Assembly (NCBI GenBank): GCA_024404275.1
Contig: JAKSQG010000101.1
Location: 1 to 6,330 of the forward strand
Direction of reading: 5' to 3'
From: Clostridia bacterium
Lineage (GTDB): Bacteria; Bacillota; Clostridia; Christensenellales; Aristaeellaceae
DNA length: 6,330 nt
Below are positions 1 through 5,440 of this stretch, one piece after another. Both the position numbers and the translations under genes were made by a program. Positions within the stretch are counted from its first letter, which is position 1. Every line of letters begins with the position of its first letter. The notes beneath the pieces are model-generated. The model searched no databases. It was not told the origin of the DNA and was given only the letters and a program-made list of their open reading frames with translations.

Positions 1-47
1 GGTCTCCAAAACCTTTGTTGTGGGTTCGAATCCTACTGCCCCTGCCA
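1..47 (+). tRNA. tRNA-Trp (anticodon CCA), 3' part; 5' part lies outside the window
   Basis: The window opens inside the anticodon arm. The seven-base loop C-T-CCA-A-A is at 4-10, so the anticodon CCA is at 6-8 and reads the Trp codon UGG. The 3' half of the anticodon stem is 11-15 and the variable loop is only four bases (16-19). The T arm is GTGGG (20-24), loop TTCGAAT (25-31) and CCTAC (32-36), closing with one G-T wobble. The acceptor 3' strand TGCCCCT (37-43) is followed by discriminator G44 and a genome-encoded CCA (45-47). Recognition comes from fold and anticodon; the sequence also resembles Firmicutes tRNA-Trp. The acceptor and D arms are missing only because the window starts late. 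The 3' end of such a tRNA is a common integrase target, and integrase debris lies 50 bases away. Confidence 0.95.
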
Positions 48-51
48 ATAA

Positions 52-90
52 GAGCGAATGAGTGCCCAACCACTTGTTCGTTCTTTTTTT
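52..90 (+). terminator. Intrinsic terminator of the tRNA-Trp transcript
   Basis: A 13-bp stem pairs 52-64 (GAGCGAATGAGTG) with 71-83 (CACTTGTTCGTTC), using three G-T wobbles and no mismatches. The loop is CCCAAC (65-70), and seven T residues follow at 84-90. It starts five bases after the tRNA CCA, so it fits the end of the tRNA transcript. On the minus strand the same hairpin is followed only by TTATT, so it would stop transcripts arriving from the recombinase side weakly at best. Confidence 0.85.
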
Positions 91-121
91 GTGCCCTTAC
101 GATTGTATGCCGGACACCAAT

Positions 122-170
122 GCAGCGTACAGCTCGTCAAAGCCATCACCGTAAAGATGAATGTAAAGGT
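122..170. repeat. Direct repeat, copy 1 (integrase 3' end; partner at 5325-5373)
   Basis: These 49 bases match 5325-5373 at 46 positions, in the same orientation and without gaps. The mismatches are 132/5335, 144/5347 and 151/5354. In this copy the minus strand encodes LYIHLYGDGFDELYAA, which includes the catalytic tyrosine of the recombinase fragment. The copies lie about 5.2 kb apart and bracket the UvrA-like and reductase genes. Confidence 0.9.
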
Positions 171-516
171 TATAGGTGATATTCACATCCGCGTGACCCA
201 ATAGCCGTGAGAGAATCTTCACATCGATTCCCTTATGATAGCAGTTGGTTGCGAATGTGTGACGAAAGACATGCTCGCCCCGATACTCAATTTCTGCCTC
301 CTCACAAGCTTTGATAGTTTGATAGCGGATTGCTTCATACGACAAGCGCTCGCCGTTCTCATAACTGAATACCCACTCGCTGTTGCGCTCAATTTCCAAC
401 CCTTCCAACAGTCTGACAGCTGTTGGAGTGAGCGGCACTGTTCTGTTGCTTTTTTCGCTCTTCGCGCTGTCCTGCACGAATGAGCGTTTTTTATTTGCAA
501 GGTACACAACTGTATT

Positions 517-542
517 GTAAAACTGTTTGTTCTGTAAACAGT
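517..542 (-). terminator. Weak candidate terminator behind the UvrA-like gene
   Basis: On the minus strand, eleven bases after the uvrA-like stop, ACTGTTT (542-536) pairs perfectly with AAACAGT (528-522) across a seven-base loop. A short run of T residues and AT-rich sequence follow. The stem has only two G-C pairs, so termination would be inefficient. The hairpin overlaps the first codons of the recombinase frame. This suggests these bases belong to the uvrA-like gene's own flank and that integrase homology begins further on. It could instead be an integrase arm-type site or a chance repeat. Confidence 0.35.
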
Positions 543-552
543 ATAACACAAT

Positions 553-3060
553 TTAATCGTTCAGATACTTTCCTGTCAGGCTTTTGGTGTTTTTGCGTAT
601 GTCCGCCGGGGTGCCCGCGGCAATGATCCGTCCGCCGTGGACGCCGCCTCCGGGACCCATATCGATGATGTAATCCGCGTTTTTGATGATATCCAGATCG
701 TGTTCAATGGCGATGACGGTGGCGCCGCTTTCGATCAACCGCCGGAACACACCCAGCAGCGTCTGCACATCCAGCGGATGCAGGCCGATGGTGGGTTCGT
801 CAAAAACAAATACGGTATCGGATTGTCCTTTGCCCATTTCGCCGGCAAGCTTCAAACGCTGCGCCTCGCCGCCGGACAGGCTGGGCGTTTCTTCACCGAG
901 GGTCAGGTAACCCAGCCCCAGATCCTGCAGCACCTGCAGGCGGCGGGATACCAGCGGCAGGTCGGCACAGGCAGCCAAGGCTTCGGTCACGCTCATGTCC
1001 ATCAGCTCGGGCAGTGTGTTCGGTGCCCCTCCATTTTTCGGACTGCGGCGAATGTACCCTGCGTTTCTGCTGTAGCGGGAGCCTTTGCAATCGGGGCAAG
1101 GTATATCCACATCGGGCAGAAATTGTACATCCAGGCTGATGCTGCCCGTGCCATCGCAGGTGGGGCAGCGAAGCGAACCTGTATTGTAGGAGAAATCTCC
1201 TGCCTTATAGCCGCGCTCTTTGGCATCCGGCGTACGGGCAAACACCTTGCGGAGCTCATCGTGCACATCGGCATAAGTCGCCACAGTGGAGCGCACATTG
1301 ATACCGATGGGGGTGGCATCGATCAGTTTGACCTGAGAGATGCCCTCGGCGGAAATACTTTTGACATGGCCGGGCAGCTTGCCGCCTTTGATGGAAGTCT
1401 CCAGGGCGGGGATGAGACTTTCCAGTACCAGTGTAGTTTTGCCGGAGCCGGAAACGCCCGTGACGGCAATGAACCGACCTTTGGGGAAATCCACCTCCAG
1501 GGGTTTTACTGTATGAATAGGCCCGGTCGAAAGGTGGATCGTCCCCAGTTCAAACATATGCTCTGCGGGGATATCCTTTCTCATATTGATCTGCTTTTTG
1601 CCGGTCAGAAAGCCCCCAATGCGGGAATTCGGGTTGTTTGCCGCTTCTTGCAGCGGTCCCTGTGCGATGACCGTGCCACCGCCTGCACCCGCCTCGGGAC
1701 CCATCTCAATGAGCCAGTCGGCTTCCTTCAGCACGTTGGTATCGTGGTCCACCAGTATGACGGTGTTGCCATCAGACAAAAGATCGTGCATCACGCCCGT
1801 GAGTCCTTCCAGATTGGAGGGATGCAGACCGATGGAGGGCTCATCCAATACGTAGAGCACGCCCGTTGTGCGGTTGCGAACAGCACGAGCCAGCTGCATG
1901 CGCTGCCTTTCGCCTGTGGAAAGCGTAGAAGCGGCACGGTCCAGCGTAAGGTAGGAAAGACCGAGGTCAGTCAGCCGCCCGGAAGCGTTCAGGAACGATT
2001 CGCAGATGCTCATCGCCATCGGGCGCATCTCCTCGGGCAGCGAAGCGGGAACGCCTTCCACCCACTGTATCAGGTCGGAAAGGGTCATGGTGCACGCCTC
2101 GGCAAGAGAGATTCCCCGCAGCTTTGGGGCGCGGGCAGCTTCGCTCAGCCTTGTACCGCCGCAATCGGGACATTCATCCTGCCGCAGGAATTTTTCCACC
2201 CGCTTCATGCCGTTTTCGTCCTTAACCTTCGAAAGGGCATTTTCCACGGTGTAGGTGGCGTTAAAATAAGTAAAGTCCATATCGCCTGCGGCGCCGCTGG
2301 TCTTGTTCTGATAGATGATGTTTTTCTTTACCGCAGGACCGTGAAACACGATGTCCTTTTCTTTTTCGGTCAGGTCGCGGAAGGGCACATCGGTGCGTAC
2401 ACCCATCTCACGGGCGATATCCTTCATCAGCGACCACATCAGCGTCTGCCACGGGGCAACCGCGCCTTCGTTGATGGTCAGGGAATCATCCGGCACAAGG
2501 GTGGATTCATCCACGGTACGCACCACGCCCGTGCCGTCACAGCGCTTGCAGGCTCCCTGACTGTTGAACGCCAGTTCTTCCGCTCCGGGCGCAAAAAAGT
2601 GCACGCCGCACTCGGTGCAGACAAGATCGAGTCCCGCGGCGACATTCAGGGAGGGCGGTGTGTAATGTCCGTTCGGACACCGGTGGGAAGCAAGACGGGA
2701 AAACATCAGCCGCAGGCTGTTCAAAAGCTCTGTGCCGGTGCCGAAGGTGCTGCGGATGCCGGGAACACCGGGACGCTGACGAAGTGCCAGCGCTGCGGGA
2801 ACATACAACACCTCGTCCACCTGCGCTTTTTCCGCCTGCGTCATCCTTCTGCGCGTGTAGGTAGACAGGGATTCCAGATACCGCCTTGAGCCCTCGGCAT
2901 ACAGAATGCCAAGCGCCAGGGAGGATTTGCCCGAACCGGATACGCCCGCAATGCCCACGATCTGATGCAGTGGGATATCCACATCGATATTTTTCAGGTT
3001 GTGTACCCGCCCACCGCGGATTTTGATTTTATCAGGAGTATTCCGGAAATCCTGTTTCAT
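553..3060 (-). CDS. UvrA-family ABC ATPase, short UvrA2 / class III type without UvrB-binding domain
   Basis: The 835-residue protein has two ABC ATPase heads in the UvrA arrangement. Head 1 has Walker A GVSGSGKS (residues 39-46), zinc-module cysteines 148, 151, 171 and 174, a CPDC pair (297/300), signature LSTGERQRMQLARA (from 380), Walker B LDEPSIGLHP (Asp406, Glu407) and switch His439. Head 2 has Walker A GVSGSGKT (535-542), zinc module CPTC...CPDC (632, 635, 655, 658), signature LSGGE (from 728), Walker B FDEPTIGLHP (Asp754, Glu755) and His787. Only about 20 residues separate the conserved Cys128 from the first zinc module, where canonical UvrA (about 940 residues) carries the roughly 120-residue UvrB-binding domain, so that domain is missing. 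This is the UvrA2 / DrrC-like class, linked in other organisms to DNA damage tolerance or resistance to DNA-binding drugs; the role here is inferred. It acts in the cytoplasm on DNA. The ATG at 3060 is preferred over an in-frame TTG at 3114 because it has a ribosome site and the TTG overlaps the -10 box. No nucleotide-excision-repair partner gene is in the window. Confidence 0.92.
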   Translation of the reverse strand: MKQDFRNTPDKIKIRGGRVHNLKNIDVDIPLHQIVGIAGVSGSGKSSLALGILYAEGSRRYLESLSTYTRRRMTQAEKAQVDEVLYVPAALALRQRPGVPGIRSTFGTGTELLNSLRLMFSRLASHRCPNGHYTPPSLNVAAGLDLVCTECGVHFFAPGAEELAFNSQGACKRCDGTGVVRTVDESTLVPDDSLTINEGAVAPWQTLMWSLMKDIAREMGVRTDVPFRDLTEKEKDIVFHGPAVKKNIIYQNKTSGAAGDMDFTYFNATYTVENALSKVKDENGMKRVEKFLRQDECPDCGGTRLSEAARAPKLRGISLAEACTMTLSDLIQWVEGVPASLPEEMRPMAMSICESFLNASGRLTDLGLSYLTLDRAASTLSTGERQRMQLARAVRNRTTGVLYVLDEPSIGLHPSNLEGLTGVMHDLLSDGNTVILVDHDTNVLKEADWLIEMGPEAGAGGGTVIAQGPLQEAANNPNSRIGGFLTGKKQINMRKDIPAEHMFELGTIHLSTGPIHTVKPLEVDFPKGRFIAVTGVSGSGKTTLVLESLIPALETSIKGGKLPGHVKSISAEGISQVKLIDATPIGINVRSTVATYADVHDELRKVFARTPDAKERGYKAGDFSYNTGSLRCPTCDGTGSISLDVQFLPDVDIPCPDCKGSRYSRNAGYIRRSPKNGGAPNTLPELMDMSVTEALAACADLPLVSRRLQVLQDLGLGYLTLGEETPSLSGGEAQRLKLAGEMGKGQSDTVFVFDEPTIGLHPLDVQTLLGVFRRLIESGATVIAIEHDLDIIKNADYIIDMGPGGGVHGGRIIAAGTPADIRKNTKSLTGKYLND

Positions 3061-3069
3061 TGCTGCCTG

Positions 3070-3077
3070 CTTCCTTC
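3070..3077 (-). promoter_or_regulatory. Ribosome binding site that decides the UvrA-like start
   Basis: On the minus strand GAAGGAAG (3077-3070) lies upstream of the ATG at 3060, with about 11 bases from the AAGGA core to the start codon. The alternative in-frame TTG at 3114 has no such site, so this selects the shorter 835-residue product. Confidence 0.65.
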
Positions 3078-3110
3078 TTTGCTTTCGTTTTTCTTTGCAT
3101 CCTGTACAAG

Positions 3111-3139
3111 ACAATACTATATATGATGGGCAATGTCAA
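3111..3139 (-). promoter_or_regulatory. Sigma-A type promoter of the UvrA-like gene
   Basis: On the minus strand a perfect -35 box TTGACA (3139-3134) is followed by a 17-base spacer and the -10 box TATTGT (3116-3111). Transcription would start near 3104, leaving a leader of about 45 bases before the ATG at 3060. The -10 box covers the upstream TTG codon at 3112-3114, which excludes that TTG as a start on this transcript. The -35 box is partly buried in the dyad at 3136-3151. Confidence 0.68.
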
Positions 3140-3151
3140 AGTAAACTTTGA
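3136..3151. promoter_or_regulatory. Perfect 16-bp dyad, candidate operator over the -35 box
   Basis: TCAAAGT (3136-3142) and ACTTTGA (3145-3151) are perfect inverted repeats around a central AA. One arm covers four of the six bases of the uvrA-like -35 box. A dimeric repressor bound here would block RNA polymerase. The dyad does not fit the Gram-positive LexA box (GAAC-N4-GTTC). No regulator gene is in the window, so the binding protein is unknown. The divergent reductase promoter is about 70 bases away and could be affected only indirectly. Confidence 0.5.
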
Positions 3152-3217
3152 TTAAAAACAACTTCGCTTTTATATCATCGAAAATTACCGAAAACTATAG
3201 TATTTTCATTATCGATA

Positions 3218-3248
3218 TGTTATAATCCCATAGTCTGAAAAATCAGAC
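3218..3248 (+). promoter_or_regulatory. Extended -10 promoter and 5' stem-loop leader of the reductase gene
   Basis: A consensus -10 box TATAAT (3221-3226) is preceded by TG one base upstream (3218-3219), forming an extended -10. The -35 region at 17 bp spacing is poor, as extended -10 promoters tolerate. An eight-base palindrome TATCGATA (3210-3217) abuts it. Transcription should start near 3233. That is where a perfect 6-bp hairpin begins: GTCTGA (3233-3238), loop AAAA, TCAGAC (3243-3248). The transcript would thus carry a stem-loop at its very 5' end, a feature known to protect some bacterial mRNAs from decay. The start site is predicted, not measured. Confidence 0.6.
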
Positions 3249-3270
3249 GATAAAAAGGAGGAACTTATCC

Positions 3271-5154
3271 ATGAAGCGTATGCTCTCCATGCTGGTCGTA
3301 CTGGCCATGCTGCTGGCTCTTGTGCCTGCCGCAATGGCTGATACCGTGACCGGTACCGCCACTGTACCCGGTGCTGTGGATGCCGGTGCCAAAGACCTGA
3401 CCGTGACCATTACCCTGACCGACGGCGTCATCACCGATGTGGCGGTGACCCACGAAGAGACCCCCGGCATTGGCTCCAAGGCTGTGGATGCTCTGCCCGG
3501 TGCCATCGTCAAGGCCAATTCCATCAATGTGGATATCATGTCCAGCGCCACCCAGACCTCCAATGCCATTCTGGCTGCTGCCGAGCTGGCTTTGGTAAAC
3601 GCCGGTGTGAATCCCGAGGACTACAAGGCCAAGGCCGAGGATGAAAAGGCCGAGGATATCACTCTGGATACCGATGTTGTCATCGTCGGTGCCGGCGGCG
3701 CCGGCATGACCGCTGCCATCGTGGCTGCCCAGAACGGCCTGAACGTGGTGGTGCTGGAAAGCCAGCCCATCGTTGGCGGTAACTCCGTCAAGGCTACCGG
3801 CGGCATGAACGCTGCCGATACCGACGCCCAGGATACCAACACCTTCGGTGCCGGCGGCGAAGAAGCTGCCGTTGCCAAGACCCTGAAGGCTGCCGAAGCC
3901 TATGCCGATAACGCCGAGATCACCGCGCTGGCTGCCGCCGTGGCGGAGCAGTGGGCGGCCTATCAGGCCAACCCCAACGGCTATTTCGACTCTGTTGAGC
4001 TGATGGAGCTGGATACCATGATCGGCGGCAAGGGCATCAACGATCCCGAGCTGGTTGCCACCCTGTGCGCCAACACCGATGATGCCATTGACTGGCTGGC
4101 GACCGTGAACATTGACCTGGTGAACGTCGGTTCCTTCGGCGGCGCCACCGTCAAGCGTATCCATCGCCCCGTCAATGCCGAGGGCAAGACCGTATCCGTC
4201 GGCTCCTACATGGTGCCCCGTCTGGAGGCTGCTGTGAACGGGCTGGAGAACGCCATCATCCTGACTGAAACCACTGCTCACACCATTGTGATGACCGATG
4301 GCGCTGCCACCGGCGTGATCGCTGTCGGCAAGACCGGCAACACCGTGACCGTCAACGCCAAGGCCGTTATTCTGGCCAGCGGCGGCTTCGGTGCCAACCT
4401 GCCCATGGTCTCCGCTTATAATCCCGCGCTGGATGGCTTCATGACCACCAACGCTGCCGGTATCCAGGGCCAGGGTATTGAAATGGCTGTTGCCGTCGGC
4501 GCCGCTACCGTGGACATGGACCAGATCCAGATCCATCCCACGGTGGAAGCCAATACCGCCTCCCTGATCACTGAAGGCCTGCGCGGCGATGGCGCCATCC
4601 TGGTGAACGCCGAGGGCCTGCGCTTCATCGATGAAGTCGGCACCCGTGACGTGGTCTCTGCTGCCGAAATCGCCCAGACCGGCTCCTACAGCTGGCTGAT
4701 CGTGGACCAGAAGATGGTGGATGCTTCCAGCGTTATTGCCGGTTACATCACCAAGGGCTTCACCACTTCCGGTGATACCTATGAAGCACTTGCTGAAGCC
4801 GTTGGCATGCCCACCGAGGCTTTTGCCGCCACCATGAATGACTGGAATACCAAGGTGGAAGCCAAGGCTGACACCGATTTCGGCCGCACCAGCTTTGCCA
4901 AACCTCTGGATACCGCTCCCTTCTATGCCATCAAGGTGACCGCCGGTATCCATCATACCATGGGCGGTCTGAAGATCGATACCGATGCCTGCGTGCTGAA
5001 CACCGAAGGTCAGGTGATCCCCGGTCTGTTCGCTGCCGGTGAGGTCACCGGTGGTGTGCATGGCGCCAACCGTCTGGGCGGCAACGCCGTGGCTGACTTT
5101 ACCGTGTTCGGCCGCATCGCTGCTCAGAGCGTGCTGGCTTACATCGCCAAGTAA
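3271..5154 (+). CDS. Secreted FMN/FAD flavoprotein reductase, fumarate-reductase (flavocytochrome c) family
   Basis: The 627-residue protein starts at ATG 3271, nine bases after AAGGAGG (3255-3261). Residues 1-23 form a Sec signal peptide with AMA cleavage before Asp24 and no lipobox cysteine. Residues about 26-108 are an FMN-binding domain with the flavinylation segment DIMSSATQTS (88-97); Thr94 is the expected FMN site, although the usual S/T-G-A-T reads S-S-A-T. A charged linker (113-132) leads to the FAD domain: GAGGAG (140-145) and VGGNSVKATGGMNAA (168-182). His422, Glu435, Arg438, Arg459, His561 and Arg601 have exactly the spacing of Shewanella Fcc3 residues H365, E378, R381, R402, H504 and R544, so the fumarate-reductase catalytic set, including the Arg459 proton donor, is complete. 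The family passes electrons from FMN to FAD to reduce an alkene acceptor (fumarate, urocanate, cinnamate and others) outside the cytoplasm. The exact substrate cannot be read. There is no haem motif, transmembrane anchor or LPXTG tail. Codon use is strongly biased (AAG, GCC, ATC), suggesting high expression. Transcribed alone. Confidence 0.92.
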   Translation: MKRMLSMLVVLAMLLALVPAAMADTVTGTATVPGAVDAGAKDLTVTITLTDGVITDVAVTHEETPGIGSKAVDALPGAIVKANSINVDIMSSATQTSNAILAAAELALVNAGVNPEDYKAKAEDEKAEDITLDTDVVIVGAGGAGMTAAIVAAQNGLNVVVLESQPIVGGNSVKATGGMNAADTDAQDTNTFGAGGEEAAVAKTLKAAEAYADNAEITALAAAVAEQWAAYQANPNGYFDSVELMELDTMIGGKGINDPELVATLCANTDDAIDWLATVNIDLVNVGSFGGATVKRIHRPVNAEGKTVSVGSYMVPRLEAAVNGLENAIILTETTAHTIVMTDGAATGVIAVGKTGNTVTVNAKAVILASGGFGANLPMVSAYNPALDGFMTTNAAGIQGQGIEMAVAVGAATVDMDQIQIHPTVEANTASLITEGLRGDGAILVNAEGLRFIDEVGTRDVVSAAEIAQTGSYSWLIVDQKMVDASSVIAGYITKGFTTSGDTYEALAEAVGMPTEAFAATMNDWNTKVEAKADTDFGRTSFAKPLDTAPFYAIKVTAGIHHTMGGLKIDTDACVLNTEGQVIPGLFAAGEVTGGVHGANRLGGNAVADFTVFGRIAAQSVLAYIAK

Positions 5155-5176
5155 TTATCAAACTTAACTCTATAAG

Positions 5177-5204
5177 CGCCCCTGCCATATGGCAGGGGCG
5201 TTTT
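5177..5204 (+). terminator. Strong intrinsic terminator of the reductase gene
   Basis: A perfect 10-bp GC-rich stem pairs CGCCCCTGCC (5177-5186) with GGCAGGGGCG (5191-5200) around the loop ATAT, followed by TTTT (5201-5204). It begins 22 bases after the reductase stop codon, so that gene forms a single-gene transcript. Bases 5178-5187 also equal the last ten bases of the tRNA-Trp gene (38-47), which is discussed separately. Confidence 0.85.
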
Positions 5205-5226
5205 GGTTATCCTTGAAGTCCGCTTG

Positions 5227-5313
5227 TTATGAATGTACCTTGGTAAAGCGTTTTTGAAACTTTGTATGCTTACATCCAAGCTTTTCGTAAAAGCAATGCA
5301 CGCCTGTTCTGCT
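5227..5313 (-). pseudogene. GNAT-like acetyltransferase, C-terminal remnant
   Basis: The minus strand from about 5313 to the TAA at 5227-5229 encodes 28 residues beginning SRTGVHCFYEKLG and ending FTKVHS. The pattern of a small residue, H, x, FYEKLGF-like motif and a short basic tail is typical of the last strand and end of GNAT N-acetyltransferases. Only the tail is present; the acetyl-CoA-binding loop and everything before it are gone. Upstream, the same frame runs into the out-of-frame integrase remnant at 5325. The segment is short, so family assignment rests on one motif. Confidence 0.4.
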
Positions 5314-5324
5314 GACTTCGGAAC

Positions 5325-5373
5325 GCAGCGTACAACTCGTCAAAGCGATCACCATAAAGATGAATGTAAAGGT
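5325..5373 (-). pseudogene. Second integrase C-terminal remnant (repeat copy 2 of 122-170)
   Basis: This matches 122-170 at 46 of 49 bases. Read on the minus strand in the integrase frame it encodes LYIHLYGDRFDELYAAF, the segment with the catalytic tyrosine, differing from the copy beside the tRNA by Gly to Arg and a final Leu to Phe. Two of the three base differences cause or neighbour no frame change, so it came from a related but not identical integrase. Upstream, ATCACC can be aligned only by assuming a seven-base deletion; beyond that similarity is lost. Downstream it ends abruptly at the GNAT-like remnant. It cannot encode a functional protein. Confidence 0.85.
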
Positions 5374-5405
5374 GATTCCTATAACCATACGAGCTATAAA
5401 GCATG

Positions 5406-5440
5406 CAAAAAGGAGATGACATGTGTCATCCCCTTTTTTT
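5406..5440. terminator. Bidirectional intrinsic terminator
   Basis: GGAGATGAC (5412-5420) pairs with GTCATCCCC (5425-5433) around the loop ATGT, with a single A-C mismatch. Seven T residues follow on the plus strand (5434-5440). Four or five A residues precede the stem, giving a T run on the minus strand. It lies about 93 bases downstream of the acyl-CoA synthetase stop, so its likely job is to end that minus-strand transcript. Confidence 0.75.

Larger units (their letters stand above)
97..549 (-). pseudogene. Tyrosine recombinase (phage-type integrase), 5'-truncated C-terminal catalytic fragment
   Basis: The reading frame encodes 150 residues from a GTG at 549 to TAA at 97-99. It is the C-terminal catalytic half of a tyrosine recombinase (site-specific DNA strand exchange). 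A Lys-containing beta segment (SAKSEKSNRTVPL, about residues 28-40) is followed by HVFRH (His93, Arg96), LLGH (His119) and LYIH with the probable nucleophile Tyr129. The N-terminal SAM-like core-binding domain and the box I arginine are absent; full proteins of this family are usually 350-400 residues. The first 10-15 residues coincide with a hairpin behind the UvrA-like gene and look like flanking DNA rather than integrase. The frame starts three bases after the uvrA-like stop, and no ribosome site is visible. The tail points at the tRNA-Trp 3' end, the usual layout for an element integrated there. I infer an inactive remnant. The family call is secure; lack of function is likely but not proven. 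Confidence 0.85.

Noticed and set aside
637..2889. 750-codon open frame on the plus strand, opposite the UvrA-like gene
   Set aside because: It lies wholly antisense to a gene with full UvrA motifs, has no ribosome site or family motif, and its composition is that of a complement of GC-rich codons.
3112..3114. TTG as start of the UvrA-like protein
   Set aside because: It lies inside the predicted -10 box and has no ribosome site; the ATG at 3060 is better supported.
3178..3196. Near direct repeat CGAAAATTAC / CGAAAACTAT as a regulatory repeat
   Set aside because: The similarity is short, imperfect and A-rich, and is expected by chance in an AT-rich intergenic region.
3115..3232. LexA, Rex or FNR-type site between the divergent genes
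   Set aside because: No GAAC-N4-GTTC, TTGTGA-type or TTGAT-N4-ATCAA dyad is present; only the TCAAAGT dyad and a short TATCGATA palindrome stand out.
3265..5061. 598-codon open frame on the minus strand, opposite the reductase
   Set aside because: The Gly/His-rich low-complexity product arises from reading GCC, ACC and GGC codons backwards; there are no domains, and the plus-strand gene is certain.
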